Source of the DNA: Kiritimatiellia bacterium
Lineage (GTDB): Bacteria; Verrucomicrobiota; Kiritimatiellia; RFP12; UBA1067
Assembly (NCBI GenBank): GCA_028686345.1
Contig: JAQUCE010000013.1
Coordinates: 1 to 64,000 of the forward strand
DNA length: 64,000 bases
Reading direction: 5' to 3'
Shown one piece after another: positions 48,923-57,736 of this stretch. The position numbers and the translations under genes are program-made. A model generated the notes under the pieces. It searched no databases and was not told the DNA's origin. It saw only the letters and a list, made by a program, of their open reading frames with translations. How positions within the stretch are numbered: the first letter of the stretch is position 1; every line of letters begins with the position of its first letter.

Positions 48923-49437
48923 GTAAGATTTTTGTCGAAAGTGTGCTCAGTGCCACAATCAAAACCGCGCTCGAAGCCGCGGGCGTGGGCTTGCCTGTTA
49001 TCACGTTTTGGGGCGCCGAGCCCGAGGGCACCGTGAAAACCGATGAGCTGGATAAAATCGCAGTCCTGATTAATGTCCGCGATTACGAGGATCTTCCCGG
49101 CGTGGTTGCAAATCTGCAGGGCGTAATCTCAATCGAGATCCACGGCGCCGGAGTTCGCACTCTCGGAATTGAGTTTAAAAAAGTGGTGGATGTGCTCGAA
49201 GCCTGGCAAGACAAACAAGACGACGGCTGCCAACTCGCGACCACCGCGTTGACAACTCCCGGCTTTAAAGTCGATTGCTATAAAATCGGCAGTGGCAATG
49301 TATGTGGCGTGGATCCAGCCGTGGGCGTTTACTTTGCAGTTTTAAATTTTGAGATCACCGGCCACCACACTAAAGTTGTCGAGCCAGAGCCCGATCCCGA
49401 ACCAGATCCAAACCCCGAATCTACACCAGAAACTTAA
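48919..49437 (+). CDS. Putative tail terminator protein, gpU-like
   Basis: A 172-residue protein in the gpU position. It has an N-terminal helix (SVLSATIKTALEAAG), beta strands and GVYFAVLNFEITGHH near the end, as in tail terminators that cap the tail tube. An acidic tail (EPEPDPEPDPNPESTPET) is unusual. Called from position; sequence support is weak. Confidence 0.5.
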   Translation: MSKIFVESVLSATIKTALEAAGVGLPVITFWGAEPEGTVKTDELDKIAVLINVRDYEDLPGVVANLQGVISIEIHGAGVRTLGIEFKKVVDVLEAWQDKQDDGCQLATTALTTPGFKVDCYKIGSGNVCGVDPAVGVYFAVLNFEITGHHTKVVEPEPDPEPDPNPESTPET

Positions 49438-49451
49438 AAGAGGAATTAACT

Positions 49452-50129
49452 ATGAGCGTAGGAATAAAATTAACCGCCGGTATCACCGATGCCGCGCTTG
49501 AAAATACCGACTCCGGCGAGGGCAAATCAACTCAGATGGTCACAGCTCCGAATAAATTCGGAGATGTTGTCGCCTCGCACCCTTTTGGAGCGCTGTCGGC
49601 TCCAACTCAAAACTTTGCCGTAATTGGTGATTTTGATCCAGAGGCTAAATTGATCCTAGGAACAGTTACCAACGAAGCGGTTTTAACCTCTTGGAACATA
49701 AAAACCGGGGCTGCGGTTGCCCCGACGCTGGATGCTGGTTTTGACTCAGTTCCGGCCAACAAAGCGACTACCGGACGGACCTTTAAAACGCCCGCCGCTG
49801 AACTTAAACCCTGCTGCTGTGCTCAAACTCTTTTTGGCGCCTTCACCCTCGCGGGTGAATTGTGCAACTTGACCTCTGCCAGCTATGCCGGATCAGTCAA
49901 TCTCACGCGCAGCCCCGACGCTGAACATAAATCTTGGTGTGTCAGCGGCGGTAAAATCGTATGTACGATCGAAGTGAATCAGGCCGGCGAAACCGCGCCA
50001 ACCCTTACCCCTGGCGAGAACTGGATCGTGGATGTTCCGTTCCAAAAAGTTGAGTCGGATCAAGATTATGAAAAATGGAGCGCAACCCTGCGCTATGAAA
50101 TTACGGGTATCGAGCCAGCAGAAGGTTAA
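49452..50129 (+). CDS. Major tail tube protein
   Basis: A 225-residue beta-rich protein located between the tail terminator and the tail assembly gene, with AGAGGAATTAACT upstream. The repeated strand-rich segments (VVASHPFGALSAPTQNFAVIGDF, ENWIVDVPFQKVESDQDYEKWSATLRYEITGIEPAEG) fit a tail tube subunit. No specific family motif was recognised, so the assignment is largely positional. Confidence 0.6.
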   Translation: MSVGIKLTAGITDAALENTDSGEGKSTQMVTAPNKFGDVVASHPFGALSAPTQNFAVIGDFDPEAKLILGTVTNEAVLTSWNIKTGAAVAPTLDAGFDSVPANKATTGRTFKTPAAELKPCCCAQTLFGAFTLAGELCNLTSASYAGSVNLTRSPDAEHKSWCVSGGKIVCTIEVNQAGETAPTLTPGENWIVDVPFQKVESDQDYEKWSATLRYEITGIEPAEG

Positions 50130-50132
50130 AAA

Positions 50133-50861
50133 ATGATTTCAAAACTTGCCATAGCCGATATAGATGCGCTGATCGCTGCGGGGGCAACTCCAACCCCGCA
50201 GCAGATCATCACGCTAAATGCGCTTGGGTGTGCAATCAATTTTGCAAACCCCGAGATCACGTCGGCTCCGCGCGTGGCTCCGGTCGGCAACTCTTTTTTA
50301 TACGAGTTCACCTTGCAGGCTGAGCAGTGGTTTTGTGATTTTGCCGGCAAGTGGTGGGAAAAAGAGAGCTTGGTTTACGCTCTCGCCTGGGCCTGTGCCA
50401 ACGGCACAAAGCCCGGCTTTTTTGCGGATTTTACCGATGAATTCCCAACGCTAAAAGCTATCACAACTTGGTACCACTCGCTAAATTGTACGGCTGAGCA
50501 ATTCCACGCGGCGCTGAACTATGTGATCCGCGCTGAAGATCGCTTGATTGAAGATGAGTACAAAAAAGCGCTCAAACCCAAAGTCGCGCCAAAAGAAAAG
50601 CTGTTTGAGATCCCCGACCTTGATCCAGACTCGAAGCTGGAGGATCTCACCCGCGAATGTCTAGCTGCCGGATTAGCTCTCACTCCTGCCCAAATTGGCA
50701 CGCTGACCGGTGTCGCGGTAATCGATATTCTGCGCCGCTGGACCCGCCTGCAGTTGGCGCGTTCTCCTGGCAGCTCCGACTCTACCGCGCGCCGAATTCG
50801 CGGATCCGCAGAAGCCAAATATTTCCGCTACCTGGAGGCTATAAAACATGGCCAACAATAA
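50133..50861 (+). CDS. Putative tail assembly protein
   Basis: A 242-residue, mostly helical protein just before the tape measure gene, where tail assembly chaperones (lambda G/T) lie. It overlaps the tape measure start by 14 bases. Unlike lambda G/T it is a single long frame with no obvious slippery extension. A basic C-terminus (TGVAVIDILRRWTRLQLARSPGSSDSTARRIRGSAEAKYFRYLEAIKHGQQ) is notable. Not recognised by family. Confidence 0.45.
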   Translation: MISKLAIADIDALIAAGATPTPQQIITLNALGCAINFANPEITSAPRVAPVGNSFLYEFTLQAEQWFCDFAGKWWEKESLVYALAWACANGTKPGFFADFTDEFPTLKAITTWYHSLNCTAEQFHAALNYVIRAEDRLIEDEYKKALKPKVAPKEKLFEIPDLDPDSKLEDLTRECLAAGLALTPAQIGTLTGVAVIDILRRWTRLQLARSPGSSDSTARRIRGSAEAKYFRYLEAIKHGQQ

Positions 50862-52563
50862 TGTAACTCTCTCAATTAACGGCAAGGATAAGGCCACGCC
50901 AGTAATTGCGCAGGTCAAAGCCTCAACCGTTGCCCTGGGAGTTGCGGTTGGAAATTTGGCGACAAAAGGTCTTGTTTTCTTAATCAATCAAACCCGCAGT
51001 TTTATCGACGCGGCCCTCGATTGCGAACGCGCGAATATGATGGTGGATGCTTCTTTGCGCGGGATCGGCAAATATACCCCTGAACTGGCCCAAAAAATGA
51101 AGGATCTTGCCGGGACAATCCAGGACGAAATCGGCGGTTCAGATGAATATTTTAAGGATATTGTTAGCCAGCTCCTGACTCTCGGAGTCTCCACCGATAA
51201 AATTGATCAGGCCACCCGCGCGGTTCTCTCGCTTGAAGCGGTCGGCAGAGGCGGCGCCGCCGCCATGACCGCTATTGCCCGCGCCGCCGAAGGCGATTAT
51301 CAGGCTTTCGAGCGGCTTATTCCGGCTGTGCGAAATGCAACCACCGACACCGAAAAACTTGCCGCCATCAATGCGACCATCGCCGCCGGCTATGCCCAGC
51401 AGGAGGCAAAACTTCAAACTGTCGGCGGCGCGTGGGAAGCACTTAAAGGCCGGCTCGGCGATGCGCAGGAAGCTTTTACGAACGCAATTTTCGAAGGCCT
51501 CGGGCTCTCCGGCACCTTTGGTGATATGCAGACCGCGGTTGGTAATTTTTTGCAGAGCGATCAATGGAATAATTTTTTAGAGAAACTCGAATCAAGCGCC
51601 CGATTTGCAAAGGATCTTGTAACAGCCATGCTCTCAACCAGCGGCTTTAAAGCGGTTGGGGTAGCCCTCGGGGATGTAATCCTTGCAGCCCTAAAAGATG
51701 GTGCGGATTATGTCAGCGAGGCTATAAAAAACGCGCTTGGGAAGCAGGCTGTAAAAGATTATCAAGAAAAATATTCTAACGACCCAATCGCCCGCGCTGC
51801 TCGCTGGCTGGGTGCGAAATCGGCCGGCGCATCAAATGAAGATGCCGCCGCTATGATGGATCGCACCGATCTTGCTGTCGGCGGCGCCGGAGGCAGCGCC
51901 GGCAGACTTGGAAGGGCAATTGAAAAGCTCAAAGAAGTAATTGAAGAGCAGACCAAAAAAACCGAGGAAAATACAAACGCTGTTGAAGAAAACACCGACA
52001 AGCCAGCTCCGCCCGCCCTCGCCCCAGTTGTCGGCAAACCAAAAGAAAATAAGGAGCTCCAGGCAGTTGACAAGCGTATTGCTGAACAAGAAAAACAGGC
52101 TGTCAAAAAAGCTGTTGCCGACCGCATAGCCCAGGAGCAGAAAAACGTGGCCCTGGCCGACGCCGATATTGCGGATGCCAGGAAAATACTTGGCGACAAA
52201 AAAACTCCCGCGCAGGCTATCGCAGATCGTAATCAGGAGATTGCCGCCGAAAAGGCCGAAGCCAAAGAATCAAAAAAGATTATGGATCGCTACGACAATA
52301 TCAAAAAAAGACAGGCAGCTGCTGGCAATATGGGATTTAGGCTCAATCGCCGCGACCAGGAGCTTGTTGCTGGTGTGGAGGAAGAGCAAGCCCGGCAAGC
52401 GGTTGCCGGGCAAATGCTCAAAGATGCGCAGGCCGACAAACAAAAAGCAGAAGACCGGTTGGAAGCTGCTCGCGCCGAAGAAAAAAAGCTCCAGACCGAC
52501 CAGCTCGCTGAACTGAAAAAAATCCGCGAGAAAATAATCGAATCTTTAACGGTGGGGAGTTGA
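50848..52563 (+). CDS. Tape measure protein (short)
   Basis: A 571-residue protein with typical tape-measure features. The N-terminus (VTLSINGKDKATPVIAQVKASTVALGVAVGNLATKGL) and the block VDASLRGIGKYTPELAQKMKDLAGTIQDEIGGSDEYFKDIVSQLLTLGVSTDKIDQATRAVLSLEAV...FERLIPAVRNATTDTEKLAAINATIAAGYAQQ match many phage tape measures. The second half is a long Ala/Glu/Lys-rich coiled coil. Tape length is known to set tail length, and this one is short, suggesting a tail under about 100 nm. It determines tail length and probably helps DNA ejection. Confidence 0.85.
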   Translation: MANNNVTLSINGKDKATPVIAQVKASTVALGVAVGNLATKGLVFLINQTRSFIDAALDCERANMMVDASLRGIGKYTPELAQKMKDLAGTIQDEIGGSDEYFKDIVSQLLTLGVSTDKIDQATRAVLSLEAVGRGGAAAMTAIARAAEGDYQAFERLIPAVRNATTDTEKLAAINATIAAGYAQQEAKLQTVGGAWEALKGRLGDAQEAFTNAIFEGLGLSGTFGDMQTAVGNFLQSDQWNNFLEKLESSARFAKDLVTAMLSTSGFKAVGVALGDVILAALKDGADYVSEAIKNALGKQAVKDYQEKYSNDPIARAARWLGAKSAGASNEDAAAMMDRTDLAVGGAGGSAGRLGRAIEKLKEVIEEQTKKTEENTNAVEENTDKPAPPALAPVVGKPKENKELQAVDKRIAEQEKQAVKKAVADRIAQEQKNVALADADIADARKILGDKKTPAQAIADRNQEIAAEKAEAKESKKIMDRYDNIKKRQAAAGNMGFRLNRRDQELVAGVEEEQARQAVAGQMLKDAQADKQKAEDRLEAARAEEKKLQTDQLAELKKIREKIIESLTVGS

Positions 52564-52564
52564 T

Positions 52565-52888
52565 ATGGCCGGCGGACTTTTTGCATCTTATAGCGATACC
52601 AATAAAAGGATCTTGGAAACTCCCAGCGTCGTGGAAAAACCAACCGGACAAGTTATCCCCGGCAGCGAATCCGGAATGTATAAAGTTGTTCAGCGCACCG
52701 AGACCGAGCGCTATCAGTATTTCGGCATGACCGAAGCAGCCGCCGCAACTTGCACCACTGCCATCGAGGCCCTTTCATCCGACTCTGTGAGCTACAAGGC
52801 CTCCGGCACGCCAGTTGGAGATTCGCCGATGTGGAATGTTAATGTCACGAAAGTTAAAATCACAATTACTGCTGTCGAGATCATTTAA
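52565..52888 (+). CDS. Hypothetical tail-region protein (107 aa)
   Basis: It starts one base after the tape measure stop, with the GGGGAGTTGAT site before it. Small and beta-rich (GMYKVVQRTETERYQYFGMTEAAAATCTTAIEALSSDSVSYKASG). No family is recognised. By position it belongs to the distal tail or baseplate hub. Confidence 0.55.
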   Translation: MAGGLFASYSDTNKRILETPSVVEKPTGQVIPGSESGMYKVVQRTETERYQYFGMTEAAAATCTTAIEALSSDSVSYKASGTPVGDSPMWNVNVTKVKITITAVEII

Positions 52889-52905
52889 CCAAAGGAGTTT
52901 TTTAC

Positions 52906-53271
52906 ATGAGCGCCCAAAGCCAATATTCAATTTTGTTCCGTCGTTTCCCGCTCGGCGCCGGGCTTAGCAATATGAATCTCAAACACGATCTCGATATTGT
53001 GTACAACTTTATCGAGAGTTTTCGTGGTGATAACGGGCTTGTAGTGCTGAAATCTGACGACGGCTCAACGGTGATAGATACCGATGATGGCCAGCCTTCC
53101 GGCTCCGGCTCTGGCGGCGGCGCCGCCGACTTTGACGCAATGTTTGAGTTTAAATCAGCGGCAATTGTTAGTGGCAAATTAGAGGTTGTTTTCACAACCA
53201 AAAACGTTAGTTCGGGCGATACTGGAGCTGACATAACAGCCAAAATCCCGGTAGTACTTTTTAGCGATTGA
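52906..53271 (+). CDS. Hypothetical tail protein (121 aa)
   Basis: Preceded by AAAGGAG. It contains a helical segment, then DDGSTVIDTDDGQPSGSGSGGGAADFDAMFEFK with a Gly/Ser linker, then beta strands (GKLEVVFTTKNVSSGDTGADITAKIPVVLF). The linker between two small domains is typical of virion proteins. No family is recognised. Confidence 0.55.
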   Translation: MSAQSQYSILFRRFPLGAGLSNMNLKHDLDIVYNFIESFRGDNGLVVLKSDDGSTVIDTDDGQPSGSGSGGGAADFDAMFEFKSAAIVSGKLEVVFTTKNVSSGDTGADITAKIPVVLFSD

Positions 53272-53280
53272 GAGGTTTTT

Positions 53281-53760
53281 ATGTCAGATCCCGTTTACAG
53301 TTTAATTACAGATTTGGAAGGCAATGGACCTTGTATGGCGCCGTATCCAAAACAAGGTTCACTGGTTGCCATGCTTACGCCGTGCCCCTTTGCCGATCTG
53401 GATTTTATTCCTGGCAGTTCCACTACAAATTATAGTGATCTTTCGTATGGCAGCGGCTTTATCAAGGCGACAACAAGCAAGTCTCCCGCTGACGCAACCA
53501 TAAGTTTCCGCCTAAAACATAACGGGGGAAACCGTACAATAAAAATAAGCAATAGCGCTAACTCGACATTCTATTCCGCGCATTACTTTTTATGGATTAA
53601 CGGTTATACTGATTATATTCTGCATCCGCTGACTCTCGGAGATAATATTTTAGTCCCGCCATATTATCGATATCAGCTGAGAATCACCATCCAGGCGTAT
53701 CAGCAAACAAACATTCAAGAGGATTTTGAAGAGATTTGGGTTAAAGCCGAAATATTTTAA
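53281..53760 (+). CDS. Hypothetical tail protein (159 aa)
   Basis: Preceded by GAGAGG. Beta-rich and aromatic (NSTFYSAHYFLWINGYTDYILHPLTLGDNILVPPYYRYQLRITIQAYQQ), as expected of a baseplate or fibre-anchor domain. It lies in an unbroken run of distal tail genes. No family is recognised. Confidence 0.55.
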   Translation: MSDPVYSLITDLEGNGPCMAPYPKQGSLVAMLTPCPFADLDFIPGSSTTNYSDLSYGSGFIKATTSKSPADATISFRLKHNGGNRTIKISNSANSTFYSAHYFLWINGYTDYILHPLTLGDNILVPPYYRYQLRITIQAYQQTNIQEDFEEIWVKAEIF

Positions 53761-53771
53761 AAAGGAGAACC

Positions 53772-54275
53772 ATGTACAAAAATACCATATCGCTACGCCC
53801 TGACAAGCCAAACTTTCCGCTTACCCCGATCTGGGTCGGGATGGGATCCGCCGCACTCTTCAGAGTCAGCGGATTACCTAAAATCGATGGACTAACGATC
53901 CGCTTAATTCTGCGCCCGCTAATCAGCGACGACGAATCAATTGCCATTGATGGCGAGGTGGATGATGGTGCCGGCAGAATTTACGCCGCTAGTTGGTATT
54001 TTCCAACTGCTGGGCAAACCAAGTACGAGATAATTTTTTTCATTCCGCCAGCCAACCCCGGCGACGATCCAGTTGCTTACTGGTGCGGTTCCGGGCAATT
54101 AAATATCATGGAGGCAGCCACCGAGGCCTATCTTCCTGGCCCGCCCCCGATAATTCCACCAGAAACTTATGTTCGTAACCCACTCACTGGACTTTATCAC
54201 CTAGTGACCGCAATTCAAAATGATTATGGCGACATCACGCTCTCAGTTGCCGAGGAAGGGATCCATCATGTATAA
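53772..54275 (+). CDS. Hypothetical tail protein (167 aa)
   Basis: Preceded by AAAAGGAG. A compact beta-rich protein with many prolines near the end (LPGPPPIIPPETYVRNPLTGLYHLVTAIQNDYGDITLSVAEEG). Its stop overlaps the start of the LRR fibre gene. No family is recognised. Confidence 0.55.
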   Translation: MYKNTISLRPDKPNFPLTPIWVGMGSAALFRVSGLPKIDGLTIRLILRPLISDDESIAIDGEVDDGAGRIYAASWYFPTAGQTKYEIIFFIPPANPGDDPVAYWCGSGQLNIMEAATEAYLPGPPPIIPPETYVRNPLTGLYHLVTAIQNDYGDITLSVAEEGIHHV

Positions 54276-55251
54276 AATTATTCTGATCACCCCGCTATTG
54301 CTTAGCCTCTCAGTCTGCGCAGCGCCCATGGCCACGGAAAATTATGTCAATCAAAAAGTCGCGTCAATTGAAATTATTGCGACCAACGCCGCCGCCGTCG
54401 CCGCCACCGCCATCCAACCTCCGGGCACCAACGGATTTTTGCGGCTGGAAGATCTTCCAGCAGTAGAAAGTCCCGACGAAACAGACCCCCGCGCCATGAG
54501 GCTGTTCCATTACGGCGACCCTGATATCGTAATTACCCCAGCGAGCGACTTCGGGTTTGATTCTGATACCGGAACGATTACAGGCTATACAGGAAGCAAC
54601 CCTGATATCGTACTACCTTATGAGATCGGCGGCGTCCCCGTCGTGACGATTGGGATTAGTGCGTTTGATGGTGATATTGTTTTAAAAACGTTAACGGCAC
54701 CAAAGACCTTGACCAGCATCGGCAGCGATGCTTTTGCAGACAGCTCCTTGACCTCCTTGGTCGCCCCTGCACTGACCACCATCGACACCGGTGCTTTTTT
54801 CGTAAGCTCCTTGACCTCCTTGGTCGCCCCTGCACTGACCACCATCGGCGACCTCGCTTTTAGAAGCAGCTCTTTGACTATCTTAACCGCCCCCTCACTG
54901 ACCACCATCGGCGACTATGCTTTTGAAAGCAGTTCTCTGACCACTGTCTACTACGGCGGAAACCAACCTACTGCGGGTGTAGGCATTTACGACGGTACCC
55001 CCACCAACCTGGTCAGTTACGTAACCGACCCGACCGCCACTGGATGGGGTGACAACTTCAGAGACAGACCAGTAGTTAGGTTACCGTTATACGCGGATGC
55101 GGTCTACAGCGGTGGCTCGCTGGTTGTGACCGAGGCCACAAAAGAGCTACACCAAGACACTTACACCAACTTAGTTTGGCGTAACGTATTTTCTAACGGC
55201 TGGGTGTGGTTGGTAGCATATACCAATACGCCAGGAGGAGGTCAACTATGA
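54268..55251 (+). CDS. BspA-type leucine-rich-repeat fibre-like protein with signal peptide
   Basis: A 327-residue protein from MYKIILITPLLLSLSVCAAP, a clear signal-peptide-like N-terminus; the track start is 16 codons upstream. A coiled segment (NYVNQKVASIEIIATNAAAVAATAIQPPGTNGFL) resembles phage fibre shafts. Residues ~140-230 are BspA-like LRR units of about 21 residues (SLTSLVAPALTTIGDLAFRSS), two of which are nearly identical at DNA level. The end (NLVWRNVFSNGWVWLVAYTN) is of the kind seen in tail fibres. Likely a receptor-binding or surface-binding protein. It overlaps both neighbours. Confidence 0.7.
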   Translation: MYKIILITPLLLSLSVCAAPMATENYVNQKVASIEIIATNAAAVAATAIQPPGTNGFLRLEDLPAVESPDETDPRAMRLFHYGDPDIVITPASDFGFDSDTGTITGYTGSNPDIVLPYEIGGVPVVTIGISAFDGDIVLKTLTAPKTLTSIGSDAFADSSLTSLVAPALTTIDTGAFFVSSLTSLVAPALTTIGDLAFRSSSLTILTAPSLTTIGDYAFESSSLTTVYYGGNQPTAGVGIYDGTPTNLVSYVTDPTATGWGDNFRDRPVVRLPLYADAVYSGGSLVVTEATKELHQDTYTNLVWRNVFSNGWVWLVAYTNTPGGGQL

Positions 55252-56042
55252 GATATTTCTTAACCATACTTTTAGCGGCATTTGCTATCACCGGAGCCAC
55301 GGCAGCAGAAACCAATTGGAATAATTTTGCAGCGCAGTATCTTATGGCAGATCAGCACGGCAAGATCATCCCGCAGGGGTACGCCGCTGGTTTGCAGGAG
55401 ATCGCCGCCACCGAGGCGCAGGCAGCCGCAACGGCCACGGCAGCCCAGCTCGTGACCGAGACTACGGCGGCAGCGTCCAACGTTGTCGCAGATGTAGTTT
55501 CCGCTCTAACCGGAGCCTACGGTTTTGCGTACGTCACCGGCCACACTGTCAGCTTTTCAGGCGCGGTCCAGGTTTCGACAAATGTCAGTGCGCAGATTAT
55601 ACACATGGAGCTCGGCGCGGGTGGCAATATGACGACCAATGCAATCGCGCACAGTGGTCATTATGTCTGGCATGTTTACAGCGAGGCGATGAACACCATG
55701 CCGGCAATAAAATATAAACGAGAACTGGATGGAACCAACGCGTGGGAATTTGTAGCCTTCCAAAGCACGGCCGAGTTTACTGATACAACCGTTGAGGGCA
55801 TTACTTATCCAGTAGTTTACCGATCGACAGTCTGGCTTCCCTCAATTTATGATCAAGCTTTTTTTATGGCTTTTTGCGAGATCAAAGGCGGTGGGCAAGC
55901 TGGCGCACTGCTGGATATTGAAGGCGGTTTATCGGTCGGCGGCAAGGTCGGTTTTACTGGCCAAATCACGCGCAACGGCAAAATTTACACGTATATCACT
56001 GGCCTTTTAATGGGCGTCGAAGATGAGGAGATTCAGCCATGA
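55248..56042 (+). CDS. Fibre-like protein with signal peptide (264 aa)
   Basis: The start at MRYFLTILLAAFAITGATAAE is chosen because GGAGGAGG lies directly upstream and the ATG overlaps the previous stop. Ala/Thr-rich helices (GLQEIAATEAQAAATATAAQLVTETTAAASNVVADVVSAL) look like a coiled fibre stalk. A beta-rich domain follows. With the two flanking genes it forms a set of signal-peptide-bearing fibre-like proteins. No family is recognised. Confidence 0.6.
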   Translation: MRYFLTILLAAFAITGATAAETNWNNFAAQYLMADQHGKIIPQGYAAGLQEIAATEAQAAATATAAQLVTETTAAASNVVADVVSALTGAYGFAYVTGHTVSFSGAVQVSTNVSAQIIHMELGAGGNMTTNAIAHSGHYVWHVYSEAMNTMPAIKYKRELDGTNAWEFVAFQSTAEFTDTTVEGITYPVVYRSTVWLPSIYDQAFFMAFCEIKGGGQAGALLDIEGGLSVGGKVGFTGQITRNGKIYTYITGLLMGVEDEEIQP

Positions 56043-56350
56043 CTAAAAAACACTTTAAAGCCGCCGGGTTTTTGCTTTTAGCGGCAATATTAACCATCTA
56101 TGCCGGTACAAAACACGACATAGGTTTCCGGCTGGAAAAGCCGTTAGAAACCCCTGACGGAGTCTGGTTCCAGTGGTCGGGCGCGTCGGCAGACCAGACG
56201 CACAGCTTGTATCGCAGACTCTATAAATCCGAAGGCGCAACGTGGGAGCGGATCGCCATGGGGTTGTCCGGTGTAAACGGCGGGACCCTAGTGCAAGGAT
56301 TTACATTGGACCAAACTTATGAGTACGAGCTACGTGAGGACGCGCCATGA
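56039..56350 (+). CDS. Small exported fibre-associated protein (103 aa)
   Basis: The N-terminus MTKKHFKAAGFLLLAAILTIYAG is a membrane anchor or signal peptide. A small beta domain follows (GVWFQWSGASADQTHSLYRRLYKSEGATWERIAMGLSG...YEYELRED), similar in feel to fibronectin-type or fibre-knob modules. It overlaps both neighbours by four bases. Function unknown. Confidence 0.55.
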   Translation: MTKKHFKAAGFLLLAAILTIYAGTKHDIGFRLEKPLETPDGVWFQWSGASADQTHSLYRRLYKSEGATWERIAMGLSGVNGGTLVQGFTLDQTYEYELREDAP

Positions 56351-57129
56351 TGAGATACACAATCATACTTTTATCAGCATTGACTCTCTCTGTGTCGGCT
56401 CAGACTTCTAACGTCCAGCGCGTAAAAGCCTGGACCCGCACACATATCATGGGTGTGCCAGGCGGACAAGTGCTCGACCCAACAGGCAAAGTTGCACCCG
56501 CGCAAAGGTACGAGGCAGCCGCAGCCTCAGTGATCGAATCAAGTAATCTTGTGGCAGCCGCAGCGGTTGGTCTTGATGCGGCATTAGGCAAACTTTACTC
56601 CATCACTGGGCGCGTGGATGAATTTTCTAGCAGAATCTACATCGCCGCAGACATGGAGGAAGATCCTGGTTACGAAAATCTACAAGGCAGCGTGGTCGGT
56701 GAATCGGTTGACCCGGATGGTACCGTGCATTATTTTTGCCATTATTCGCGTCTTTTAGCGTCTCCACCTAAAACCAGTTGGGCTTTTGATGTCGCTCCCG
56801 GCGTGATCCTTTGGGCTGATGGAGTTGTCGCGACCAATAATGTTTTAACTGACTGCGGCGGATATGATTGCTACGACATATCAGTGCACTCACCCCCGGG
56901 AATCGGTAATGTAGTTTTGCGGGCCGAAAAGTACATGAAGATCGGCGCACCGGACAAACCTCTAAACATTGATGATGCAGGGATTAATTTGATTGTTGAT
57001 GGCGTATCAGCAGAGCCGTTTACAGGCGAGGTTGTTTATACCAACGATTCAACGTGTTTCACAGAAATTTATCTAGCGGGTACGCTTTATCAAGTCGCAA
57101 CAAATGCAATAAGTGGAGAACAGCTATGA
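56347..57129 (+). CDS. Fibre-like protein with signal peptide (260 aa)
   Basis: It starts MMRYTIILLSALTLSVSAQTSN, a signal peptide. QRVKAWTRTHIMGVPGGQVLDPTGKVAPAQRYEAAAASVIESSNLVAAAAVGLDAAL gives a short helical stalk, followed by beta strands. It overlaps its neighbours by four bases. Same unusual class as the two genes upstream. Confidence 0.6.
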   Translation: MMRYTIILLSALTLSVSAQTSNVQRVKAWTRTHIMGVPGGQVLDPTGKVAPAQRYEAAAASVIESSNLVAAAAVGLDAALGKLYSITGRVDEFSSRIYIAADMEEDPGYENLQGSVVGESVDPDGTVHYFCHYSRLLASPPKTSWAFDVAPGVILWADGVVATNNVLTDCGGYDCYDISVHSPPGIGNVVLRAEKYMKIGAPDKPLNIDDAGINLIVDGVSAEPFTGEVVYTNDSTCFTEIYLAGTLYQVATNAISGEQL

Positions 57130-57623
57130 AACACTACGATAGAATGAGCCAATACGAAAAGGAGATTCGTGATATGAAAATTAGTGACTACGTTTTAGGC
57201 GGTTTAATCTTGGCAGTAATTCTGTTTTTTTGTGCGGTGGAATTTTGCTCAGCCGCCGCGGCGGAGACTTGGCTCACAAAAGAGAGAGCCGCAGCCCTCA
57301 AACGCGTGGCCGATCAACCCCGCATCACGGCCAAAGAAAAACAGCCCGACGGAACGGTAATTTACTATTGGAAGCGTGGACCCGAAATTTACGCAACAAC
57401 GCAGCAGGTGGCCAAGATCGCCGGAAAAAAAGCAAGATCAGCCTGGAGCGAAAAACTGGACGCGGAAAAATTTGAAAAAGAACGAATCATACAGGAGATA
57501 AAAGCTATCAAGGGCAAGCCTACGGCCAAAGCTCTCGACGCCATCCTGAAGAATCACGAGGATCGTGAAGCCACTCCACCGGAGTTTCGGTTCGGGCGCG
57601 ACACCTCGGGATTTATTTATTAA
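57126..57623 (+). CDS. Membrane-anchored protein (165 aa)
   Basis: The start at MKHYDRMSQYEKEIR overlaps the previous stop. One membrane helix (VLGGLILAVILFFCAVEFCSA) is followed by a basic, mostly helical domain (WLTKERAAALKRVADQPRITAKEKQPDGTVIYYWKRG). It lies just before the lysis-type small membrane genes and a terminator. It could be an inner-membrane spanin or accessory tail protein; no motif settles this. Confidence 0.55.
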   Translation: MKHYDRMSQYEKEIRDMKISDYVLGGLILAVILFFCAVEFCSAAAAETWLTKERAAALKRVADQPRITAKEKQPDGTVIYYWKRGPEIYATTQQVAKIAGKKARSAWSEKLDAEKFEKERIIQEIKAIKGKPTAKALDAILKNHEDREATPPEFRFGRDTSGFIY

Positions 57624-57630
57624 TTTCCCG

Positions 57631-57662
57631 CGGGTGCGGGAGAGCCCGCCGCCGACTTTTTT
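57631..57662 (+). terminator. Possible terminator between fibre and lysis genes
   Basis: CGG-GT-GCGGG-agag-CCCGC-CG-CCG, a stem with a 2x2 internal loop, followed by ACTTTTTT. Moderate quality. Confidence 0.5.
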
Positions 57663-57736
57663 ACAACAGAAAAATCGAACTGAAACTCTTAAAACACGGC
57701 GGCGGGCAAACATTTTAAACAAGAAAGATCGAAATT

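Noticed and set aside
50133-50861. Programmed frameshift tail chaperone like lambda G/GT
   Set aside because: No overlapping extension frame or slippery site was seen; the gene simply overlaps the tape measure start.
54268-57129. Diversity-generating retroelement acting on the fibre genes
   Set aside because: No reverse transcriptase and no template/variable repeat pair with adenine-specific changes is present.
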